Made by a program: the position numbers and the translations under genes. Below, one piece after another: positions 55,739 to 64,000 of a DNA stretch of 64,000 bases. The stretch lies in assembly GCA_036768485.1 (NCBI GenBank), contig JAVLUZ010000848.1, forward strand, positions 496,001-560,000. Reading direction: 5' to 3'. The notes under the pieces were generated by a model that was given only the letters and a program-made list of their open reading frames with translations, was not told the origin of the DNA and did no database searches. This DNA is from Mermis nigrescens. Its lineage: Eukaryota > Nematoda > Enoplea > Mermithida > Mermithidae. How positions within the stretch are numbered: position 1 is the first letter of the stretch; the number at the start of each line of letters is the position of its first letter.

Positions 55739-55937
55739 GGTAGCGTATGTCGTTTTCATGCATGAAAGGGGTTTTCATAATTATCTGCTTCATGCCGACC
55801 TCCCACTCGTTTGGAAAATCCAGCGGTTTTTTCAAATCAAAAATATAACCTCTCCCATACTGCTGTGCTACGCATGTGCTGTCGTTTGAAACAAACCACA
55901 TGTAAAAATCACTAGGTCCTGTTGCGAAATCATCCAT
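55734..55937 (-). pseudogene. Minor capsid (penton) protein, N-terminal part
   Basis: 67 codons from ATG 55937, with CTATAAATA at 55980-55988 (43 bases upstream). 'FYMWFVSNDS' then 'NEWEVGMKQIIM' matches the Polinton penton N-terminus (FY-l-x-SN ... WEVGL-x-x-I). It stops at the LTR-like insertion; the rest is at 54658-54242. Confidence 0.75.
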
Positions 55938-56092
55938 TGTTCAAAAGTTTTGAGTTTTTCTATGTTCTATATGAAATGGTATTTATAGCTTTACAATATC
56001 AGAAACCCACGAGTCAAATTTAGGCGGGTAACCTCTCCAGCGCACCAAATAATCAGTTTTCTTGCCATTTTTTACGAATTTTTATAATTTTT

Positions 56093-57043
56093 TCAATCAC
56101 GAAATAAATCATCTGATTTTGAATTAATTTTCTGCAACTCGGTTTCGTAGAAAATACCCTCTAATTTTTCCCTTTTGATCTTCGAGAGTATAAACGGGTG
56201 GTGTGCGAGCAAACCTTCTTTAACAATGAAATATTCTTCGGTCCAGCTGGGCCAGAATCCTTTTTCGAATGTGCGTTTCACTTTACTTATACGAACTTTA
56301 TCACCAATATCAAATTTAAAAACAACGTTTCGGTTTATCAATTCTGAATGCTTTGTTTAAAATTTCTCTTTCGTTTTTATAGGTAACGTTAGCAGGGGAT
56401 GTACCAATGGTCCTATGAAAAGAATTATTATAATTTTTAAGCAAATCGAGCAAAATGTCAATATATTTAAATGTATTCTTTTTAGTGAAATATCGCCACA
56501 TGCGTTCTTTAAGTGTACGATTAAACCGCTCAACAATACTAGCTTTCATTTCGCTTTTTGTCGTGAAAAAGTCAATAAATTGAGATTTCAAAAATTGCTG
56601 AAATTCCTTGTTTGTAAACTCAGTTCCCTGATCCGTTTGCAGTTTATATGGTTTACGGCCCGACGATTTGAAAATTTTCTGAAAAGATGCGATAATTTCT
56701 TTACCAGTTTTTGATTTAAGATGGCACTGACCATGCGTACTTTGAGAAAATGTCAATACAATTGAGTTGGTACTTAAAATTATGATTGTGGTCGGCTAAC
56801 GATTGCAGATCAACCAAATCTGCTTGCCACTGCTTCATCAACCCCGCTAACAATTACCTTATTACGCGAATATCGTTTCTTTGCAGGTTTGTGTAGTGTG
56901 TATGTGGGCTGCTTTTCCAACCATGCTTTTACCTTTTCAAATTTTATAGCTGGACGTAGCTTTTTTACTCGAGCAAAAAGTTGATTCGCCCCAGTATACC
57001 CAGTTTGAGGGTCGTAATATAATTTTGTCAACAATTTATCCAT
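56093..57043 (-). pseudogene. Polinton retrovirus-like integrase, two frameshifts
   Basis: The N-terminal segment from ATG 57043 ('KLYYDPQTGYTGANQLF', 'PTYTLHKPAKK') shifts near 56815 into the RNase-H-fold core: first catalytic D in 'WQADLVDLQ', second in 'LQTDQGTEFTN', E in 'IVERFNRTLKERM' (D,D-35-E type). After a shift near 56330 comes the C-terminal SH3/chromo-like domain 'FDIGDKVRISKVK' ... 'GIFYETELQKI'. It inserts the element into host DNA. It lies at the right of the core gene row, as in classic Polintons. A CATAAATA variant lies ~25 bases upstream (57067). Confidence 0.9.
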
Positions 57044-57191
57044 TTTTACATTTATTTTATTTTTTAATATTTATGCTCTTATTGGCCGATCAAACGGATC
57101 GTTTCCGGCTCCCACCACGTGGAGGTTAAGAGCAACGGGCGCCTGCGTTTTTAGAAAACGCACAGTTTACTGTAAATTCACAACAAACGAT

Positions 57192-57434
57192 CTACTTGTT
57201 GCAAAATACAGTTATCATACATGTTTTCTCACATGTTCTTTCCATTTTGATCAAAAGCCGCATACATAAGCCACACAAAGAATCAACATCTTTGTTTAAA
57301 ATGGCTGCTTTCAGTCTCAACGCAAAAATCCAAAATGCTTCGCGTTTATCAATTTCGCGCTGTTCCTCTTTAAACGCATCGCTCATGTAACCCCAGAAAC
57401 AGGAGCCTATGCTTTGAACATTTCTGACGCTCAA
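57192..57434 (-). CDS. Unknown 80-aa protein
   Basis: Open frame 'YMSDAFKEEQREIDKREAFW' ... 'SLCGLCMRLLIKMER'. It has two close Cys plus several Cys at the end, with a charged helical middle. It begins 27 bases from segment E. An orphan CTATAAATA (61348-61356) on the far side of segment E may have been its promoter before the insertion. No family recognised. Confidence 0.45.
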   Translation of the reverse strand: MSVRNVQSIGSCFWGYMSDAFKEEQREIDKREAFWIFALRLKAAILNKDVDSLCGLCMRLLIKMERTCEKTCMITVFCNK

Positions 57435-57460
57435 GTAGCGATTTTTAGCTTTTTCAATAA

Positions 57461-60400
57461 AAGCAAAGAAAAATGCTCCGATGGAACAAAAAAGATGAAT
57501 ATACTTGGAATTGTGGATTATTATGGATGTAAAAGGAGGGGACTAGGAAAAATCTACCTAAAGTCGGAAAATCTGCTAAAAATCACACTTTCTCTAAGCA
57601 ATGCAAAAAATCGATGTATATTCTGCGGCCAACAGATTAAAATAAATATTCAACCATAACAATGATTGAAACAGCAGCACGATTAGCTATGCAGTAGCTA
57701 TGGGAAATGATATAAAGTAAACTAACAGCCTTCCAAGCCAATTGAATGAAATAGCAAACATCGAAGACAATTGAAGACATGGTTGGTTTAAAACAGTAGG
57801 AAACGCGTAAGTTGACTTGAAACAGACTAAATGTAGATACACTAGCATGCCCGAAACGATTGTGTGCACTAATCAATCGGCTCCTGCTTTGCTTGCTATA
57901 ATGCTCATAACAAAATAAAACAACTTTAAATACAATACCACTTAGTTTTCTATCAATCAGGTGCCAGCAATTTAAAAAAGTAACCTTGATAGATTATGTT
58001 TATACACTCTTATCTAAAACTTCGAACATTATTTAAAAAAGACACTTTTTTAGAGGCCGCAGAATATACATCGATTTTTTGCGTTGCTTAGAGAAAGTGT
58101 GATTTTTAGCAGATTTCCGACTTTAGGTAGATTTTTCCTAGTCCCCTCCTTTTACATCCATAATAATCCACAATTCCAAGTATATTCATCTTTTTTGTTC
58201 CATCGGAGCATTTTTCTTTGCTAGTACACTACTTTTAATTAGCGTGATTTCAGTACATCAGTCAGTAAACACAATCAGTAACATGCCGCAATAATGACAA
58301 CAGTCCAAGAACGCGGAAAACAATATTGTTCTTAACATCAGCATTATCCTTTTTAAACAAGACAACCTTATTGACACCATCCATTTTCAAATTGAAACTC
58401 CATTAAGTTATTTCTTCTTAATGTGCAGTTCACTTATAATCAAGCACAAATATTTAACCAACGAATTCACATTGCAAATCCTCACTCAATCAATACACAA
58501 GCACAATGTGTTGTGACTTTTGAAATTGAAAACACCCAATTTTCAATTTTCAAATTGAAAATTGATCAATTTTCAAATTGGAAATTGGGTCAATTTTCAA
58601 ATTGAAAATTGGGTGTTTGAATTTGCGATAAAGAAAATAATCAAAAGATAGTCACTTGGTTTACTTAAGCCGAGTAATAAAATAACGACCGTCCACCAAT
58701 TCCAAACTAAACGCGACTAATCTGATCAATATGAAAAAGTTTTGAAAAATGAGCTTGCTAAGCGAGAGTTGTAAACCAAGAGAAACTTAAAGTTAAAACC
58801 TACCATTAAATTATTAAGAGACTTATAAAAGATTTTAAACTTTAAGAAAATGGAAAAGGCGGGATGTTGGTAAATTAGAAGGCAAAGTTTTTCGGCAAAA
58901 ATTCAAAAACTTCACACAAATATCAAATGTAAGGAACACTAACGCTTTGATTTGGTAGTAAAATAAATTTGTAGTATAGACTACATATTAACAACAAATG
59001 AATAGTGCAAACTTTACACAACTACTAGGTGTAGAGAATACTAACAGTTTACGGCTTATTAATGTACATGATTACAATAAAGCTGCATATCTTTGTCGAC
59101 TTCTGTGCACAGTAGTGTGATTGCTGGTTCATTTTAAACCACTTTTGCAGGCAATTTACATCAATTAAACGATAGCTCTCCATGTGCAAGATTTTGTGAA
59201 ACATATTATAAACACGGCTAAGAAGGATTTAACTTTAATGCAACCCATTTAAGACAAAATTACATCTCTTCAATGATCTAAGGACACTTGAACATAATTT
59301 TTAAATCACTTTAGATTACTTTTGAGGGTAAACAAACTCACTTAATTGATGTCTCACATATGAATCCTTGAAAATTTCTTGACTTCAGTTACAAAGTCTC
59401 TGCAAGTCTATCGAATTAAGGTTAACACGTAATGTAAACTTTACACAAACACATAGCGTAAAGAATATTTTAGTCGGATTCGTAATTTTGATATTGCTCC
59501 CATATTACTTTCAACATTTATTTAAAAATGAGTCCATAATGTTTTAAAGACAATAAACATTAGGTTTAAACCACTTTGCAATACTGCTGAGTGTAAGCGA
59601 GCGCCCCCAACTGACGTATATATTTCATTCCCTGTAAATTTTTATATCTCAGGAAAAAATTTCGGTTTTTGCAATGCTCTAGAACAAAGGCTAACATGCA
59701 GTGTAAAAAATTACTCGGATATTATGATCAACATTCATGAAAAAATTATGTCTCTACAATGGTCTGAGGACATATAAACAATGAGTGTAAACTACTTTAC
59801 ATCACTGTTGGATGTAAACAAACGCACCTACGTGACGTCTCACATTTGATCCTTTGAAAACTTCCAGACTCCAGGAAAAAATTAGGTTTCTGGAATGCTC
59901 AAAAACGAAGATAAATACATATGTAGTGTAAACTTCATGTAAACACCTAGTGTAAAGAAGATTTTAGTCAGATTCGTAATTTTGATATTGTTCCGATATT
60001 ACGATTCATATTTATGAAAAAATTAAGTCTACATAATGTTCTATGGGCAAACTAACAATTGGTGTAAACTACTTTACAACACCGTAGAGTGTAAACATAT
60101 GCGCCAGACTGGCATATCAAATTTGATTCCTGGTCCATTTCTAGACTTGATAAACGTGTCCCTGACTCGTAACCGGAGAAGCAGGCAGAAAAAACAAGAC
60201 AGAAACGCATTTAAAACTCCAAATTTTTGACTTTACACTCGCTAAATATTAATGTATAGACAATTTGCTTTGACATGCACCCGATATAAAGCACTTTATT
60301 TTTATTCTATTAGAATTATCCCGACTTCTGGACGGAGAAAGTGGCGAACAAAAAACGCAACAAAAACTTATTTTCCATCATTTAGAACACTGTAAACTTT

Positions 60401-61330
60401 AAAATTCCGTACCGAACTCCCCATTGAGTTTAAAGAAATTCGGTTTGGTACAATTTGTAGCTTTTAAATCGTAGTACATTCCTGCGTGCCAAAAATTCTG
60501 TTGCAAAAATTATTTGGCATGATTTATCAATCAAACTTCGGAAAAAACGTGTTTTTAGCCCATTTTTTACCTTTGATTTCGAACTTTACACCCCCATAAA
60601 TAACTCAATATTGCGTTTTTTTAATGCGGTTTGCTGCGATGTTTAGCCCCTGTGAGGCACTCTATTAATGCTGTCTTCGATTTGCACTGACTCATAAGCG
60701 GAAAAATTTGGCAGAGAAATCTTAGTTAAAATCCGTTTTTTTACACCATCCACTAGAGTGTAAACTTTAAACCCCAGGATCTAACTCACCATAGAGCATA
60801 CAAGACTTTGCTTATATGCAGAATGTAGCCCTTGATCCGCTCTACATTTCTGTCAGAAAACATTTTAAAAACCTCATAACCGGAGTTAGTATCGGACATA
60901 GGAAGGTTGAAAACTCGACCAAAAAGTGCTTTTTCACCCCCAGATTTTCGCACTCTTTTACACTGCCGTTCGATAAATAATGCGAATTTCAAAAACAAAA
61001 AAAGTGTCATCTGTAGAATTCATCCCTCTATTATCCTATTCTGTTCAATCCTTCGAGTCATCAATACTCAGTTGTCCACATGCCGCAGTAAAAAGGTCCC
61101 AAAATTTGTCCTATGTTATAACATTACACAAAAACTTTACACCTTCTTTACACAGTCAATTTTGAGTTTCAAGAAAAACAAAAAAACACGGGCAGCGAAT
61201 TTTTTTATTATCTTTCTTTTAAAAAAAACCGCACCTTCCAGAAGTGTCCCGTTATAGCTGTAGGGGGGAGTGCCCAGGTGTTGGGGGTACCCAAGTATAT
61301 TATAGGTACGCGCTAACGCGCTACCTATGA
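57461..61330. mobile_element. Segment E, right copy (inverted)
   Basis: The reverse complement of 49201-53070 from 'gcaaagaaaaatgctccgat' to 'cgctaacgcgctacctatga', with only scattered differences by eye (e.g. 'ggaatg' / 'ctgcg' near 50065 / 60485). Same non-coding content: inner 760-bp element at 57461-58229, AT-palindrome triplet, GTGTAAA units. Confidence 0.85.
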
Positions 61331-61347
61331 TACCTAGCGCGCACCCA

Positions 61348-61356
61348 TATTTATAG
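61348..61356 (-). promoter_or_regulatory. Orphan CTATAAATA motif beside segment E
   Basis: Exact minus-strand copy pointing into segment E, which starts 18 bases away. It suggests segment E separated a promoter from its gene. Confidence 0.45.
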
Positions 61357-61358
61357 AC

Positions 61359-61688
61359 TTAGTAAGCTGTTTTGGCCTTCTCCTCCTCAGTCTGCTGATC
61401 AGAATAGCGCTTCAGCACTCTTTTGCCCGCTTCCTGCATGGCTCTATTAAACTCGCTGCACCTAGGGCACATTTGGATATTCAAGTACCACCTGCCAGAA
61501 TTTGTTTCGAAAAAGTCCCTTTCAGAACTATTTTTCTGACAAAAATAGCAAAGCTGGATCATTAGGGAGTACATGGGCCGATCCAAGTTTCTCCCACATA
61601 GCTCTATGGCCGGTTTGATGGACCGGCCATAGGGCTTCTTCTCCTCATCCAGAAAAAGACGCTTTTGGATTTCCCTGATTTCTTCCAT
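61359..61688 (-). CDS. Zinc-ribbon-like protein (109 aa), intact
   Basis: Open frame from ATG 61688. Two CxxC pairs, 'LCYFCQKN' and 'MCPRCSEF', about 30 residues apart, form a likely zinc site. The ends are charged and helical (MEEIREIQKRLF ... QQTEEEKAKTAY). CTATAAATA at 61739-61747 is 51 bases upstream. It is divergently arranged with the pPolB fragment at 61809. Family not recognised. A small DNA- or RNA-binding regulator is possible but unproven. Confidence 0.6.
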   Translation of the reverse strand: MEEIREIQKRLFLDEEKKPYGRSIKPAIELCGRNLDRPMYSLMIQLCYFCQKNSSERDFFETNSGRWYLNIQMCPRCSEFNRAMQEAGKRVLKRYSDQQTEEEKAKTAY

Positions 61689-61738
61689 TTTCTCCTTATA
61701 GTACTAAAAAGAGTAGTTAAACAGTAGACCATTATTAG

Positions 61739-61771
61739 TATTTATAGATTTTGATTGTATGTCTATAAATA
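61739..61771. promoter_or_regulatory. Divergent promoter with two CTATAAATA boxes
   Basis: A minus-strand box at 61739-61747 serves the zinc-ribbon gene and a plus-strand box at 61763-61771 serves the pPolB fragment (ATG 61809, 37 bases downstream). The two boxes are 15 bases apart, back to back. Confidence 0.6.
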
Positions 61772-61808
61772 TGGGCAAGTATAACTCCATAAAGTTCTTA
61801 CATTAAAA

Positions 61809-62582
61809 ATGGATCTGAATAAATACTTTGAAGTACATGAGTTCCCAGAGATTTTTGTTCGTAGGTTTAAGACAACTGCAAGAGCATTTTTGCTGCGGTT
61901 TAAGAAATGCCCTAATCTGTTTGAGGTCTTTGAGCAGATTTTTGAGGAAGCTATCAAGCAGATGTTGCATGACTGTCCTCCTGACTCTTTGGTAGGTATT
62001 GAAATTAGACAGCCGTGCCTTCATGCGCCTGTATTAGTTCCATTTACTCAACGTGAGTATATAAATGCTGACAAGGTTTTGAGCATTATAGAAAATGTAG
62101 CCCAGTCTAAGAACGAGTTTTGCTTGAGCGAGGACATAGCTTTCAAAATGGTTATTGTTGACAAAAAACAACAAACCGGAACTGGCCTTGAACCTGATGT
62201 GAGGGAGTTTTGTAAAAATGGAGGTGGATATATTGAAATCACCTCAAATGATAATTTATCCCTACCTCGAGCTGTTGTAACAGGAATAGCAAAGCTAGAA
62301 AAGAGCCCAAAATGGGAGTCTATAAGAAAAGGAGATAAGATGCCGACACACTCATACAAAGGCAGCTAGCATTAGAACTGATGCACAAAGCTAATCTTAG
62401 CATTAATGAAGATAAATATGGGCTTGAAGCTGTAGAGAAAATTCAAAAGGCTTTGGTGCCAGAGTACCAAATAAAAATATATCATGGCAATGTTTTGTTT
62501 TTTGAAGGACCTAAAGCTGCCAAGGTGATTCACTTGCACACTGCTAATAATCACTATAACTTGATTACAAAAATGCCCTAAT
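61809..62582 (+). pseudogene. Intronless Polinton pPolB N-terminus, truncated
   Basis: 186 open codons ('YFEVHEFPEIFVRRF', 'SLVGIEIRQPCLHAPVLVPF') covering the joint 'YIEITSNDNLSLPRAVV' without interruption, exactly where copies A and B have intron 1. After a shift near 62340 it continues to 'NNHYNLITKMP', where a stop at 62580 marks the junction with the right terminal flank. The exonuclease and palm are absent. It belongs to a Polinton lineage different from copies A and B by sequence. Confidence 0.85.
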
Positions 62583-62984
62583 TCTAGCTAATCTGTGGCA
62601 ACATTTCAGCGACACGAACGATCAATCAATGAGTGTTTGACGTAGATTGGCGAAAATCATACAGTGTAAAGTGGCGGTAGTGTCCCCCATCTGACTCTGG
62701 GCCCCTGCCTAAGCGCGTGCACACAATTTTTCCTGGGAGCATTGTAAAAAATTGATATACTGTAGGAATTTTCACAAAACTCTTGTAATAGTTTTCTAAT
62801 AGGATATGTATACTACCCCTGAAATTTCAATCCAATCCGCCCTCTATCCCTAAAGTTAGAGTACTATATGAGAAAGTGTAAAGTAAATTGGTATACTGTA
62901 GGCTGCGCGCTGAAATTCTGTGCATAGCATGCCTCGCCTATATACATCATTTCCTGAAAATTTGAACAAAATCCAAGCATTGGT
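62583..62984. other. Inner flank of right inverted repeat
   Basis: Non-coding. The first ~38 bases match 26205-26235 inverted. It contains GTGTAAAG words (62662, 62875) like those in segment E. Confidence 0.5.
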
Positions 62985-63380
62985 TCTTGAGTTATGCAAA
63001 AGTGTAAACTAATGCTGATATACTGTAGGTTGCGCGCTAAAATTTTGTACATTGCATACCTTACATGTACTTGACATACTCTGAAAATTTGAGCCTGATC
63101 CGAGTGCTGGTTCTTGACTTACGCCTCTTCAAAAATAACCCCCGGGGTAATAACCCCCTGGGTAATAACACCCGGGGTTACCCATGGAAATTTCCTCTCC
63201 CCTGGCCCTGGGCCCTGGGCCCTGGCCCTGGGCTGGACGCGCCCCCTCCCCGGGCAGGTCCGGGCACGCTCAAATCTTGCGCCCTGAGAAAAGCCAGGGC
63301 GCAGATTTTGACGTCCTCGCCTATGTTATAACACAGGCTATGTTATAGCATTGCTCCCTAGGGAGACACGCCTTACTACT
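62985..63380. repeat. Right inverted repeat of the 38-kb Polinton-like element
   Basis: Inverted partner of 25541-25910 (words listed there). It also holds a GC-rich run of 'ccctgggccctggcc' (63196-63230) and nested near-palindromes 'aacccccggggtaataaccc'. It is tipped by 'ccttactact' at 63371-63380, directly against the satellite. Confidence 0.8.
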
Positions 63381-64000
63381 AACGTCACGGGTTAAACTTC
63401 AAAGTAGGCATTTCTATCTGTGTAGTAGCACTCCTGCTACACTCCTCCCCCTCTAGGAGAAAGCATAAGCGCAGACAACTCCAGAGGACGAACTCTGGGA
63501 CCTCCAATATGTAACGGGGCGCCGCCTCCCACCGTTACGTGAGCAAAATTTTACCCGCACCGGTTTCCCGGATCTTCCGCTCTGATTCGCGTGTGTAGTA
63601 CTAATCGACTACTCGGGCTCTTGCTCACAACTGCGCAAAGTATTGAATAATATTGAGAAACAATGAAACATCAACGTCACGGGTTGAACTTCAAAGTAGG
63701 CATTTCTAGCCGTGTAGTAGCACTCCTGCTACACTCCTCCCCCTCTAGGAGAAAGCGTAAGCGCAGACAACTCCAGAGGACGAACTCTGGGACCTCCAAT
63801 ATGTAACGGGGCGCCGCCTCCCACCGTTACGTGAGCAAAATTTTACCCGCACCGGTTTCCCGGATCTTCCGCTCTGATTCGCGTGTGTAGTACTAATCGA
63901 CTACTCGGGCTCTTGCTCACAACTGCGCAAAGTATTGAATAATATTGAGAAACAATGAAACATCAACGTCACGGGTTGAACTTCAAAGTAGGCATTTCTA
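63381..64000. repeat. 292-bp tandem satellite
   Basis: Unit starts ('aacgtcacgggtt') at 63381, 63673 and 63965, exactly 292 bp apart, nearly identical; the array continues past the window. Each unit has a strong hairpin GTAACGG...CCGTTAC (first unit about 63511-63539) and a 'tgtagtagcactcctgctaca' palindrome. No coding. Confidence 0.92.

Overview
This is AT-rich eukaryotic, probably invertebrate animal, DNA (there is not enough to name a taxon). It has no recognisable host housekeeping gene. Almost everything readable is mobile or endogenous virus-like: Polinton (Maverick/adintovirus-type) elements, hAT, Tc1-like and Harbinger-like DNA transposons, MITEs, LTR-retrotransposon pieces and satellite. 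GT-AG introns, TATA boxes and the repeat classes all indicate a eukaryote. A 100-N gap at 37152-37251 shows this is scaffolded sequence, so some one-base frameshifts could be sequence errors.

Left part (1-25540). Ordinary non-coding DNA carries many copies of a ~260-bp hAT-type MITE (called MITE-M here; terminal CAYACSTGGGC, 8-bp target duplications). Three intronless relics of Polinton DNA polymerase (pPolB) lie at 4569-5981 (+), 11941-17190 (-) and 23067-25540 (-). Relics 1 and 2 face each other across a ~3-kb fold-back and form the arms of one ~9-kb palindrome. Later insertions broke the palindrome: a 2.9-kb transposon whose inverted ends are 31-bp minisatellites (9007-11940), a hAT element with a perfect 8-bp target duplication (14115-16028), and several MITEs. 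A second hAT-like element (18557-20632) and an LTR-retrotransposon with a gag reading frame (22502-23056), cut by relic 3, complete this part.

Right part (about 25541-63380). Inverted repeats of ~370 bp at 25541-25910 and 62985-63380 bound a ~38-kb composite holding a full Polinton-type gene set, mostly on the minus strand. Going leftward it has integrase (57043-56093), minor capsid/penton protein (55937-54242, split by a probable solo LTR), a basic core-like protein (54088-53860), double-jelly-roll major capsid protein (53857-48671, split by a 3.87-kb insertion), adenain-type protease (48668-48201), A32-type packaging ATPase (48178-47438, intact), two small genes including an AT-hook protein, and pPolB. 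Unusually, pPolB is spliced (12 exons) and present as two tandem diverged copies (45.7-37.5 kb and 37.15-29.4 kb), while a third, intronless pPolB N-terminus lies at 61809-62582. Near the left end are a TATA-binding-protein (TBP) like gene, an unknown gene and a small membrane glycoprotein-like gene. The motif CTATAAATA recurs upstream of several genes, so the element may have carried a TBP of its own together with a matching promoter set. Two nearly identical 3.87-kb segments lie inverted at 49201-53070 and 57461-61330. The window ends in a 292-bp tandem satellite that starts where the right inverted repeat stops.

Most genes carry a few frameshifts or stops, so the element looks recently decayed. 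ATPase, the zinc-ribbon gene, the membrane protein and the 65-codon gene are open.
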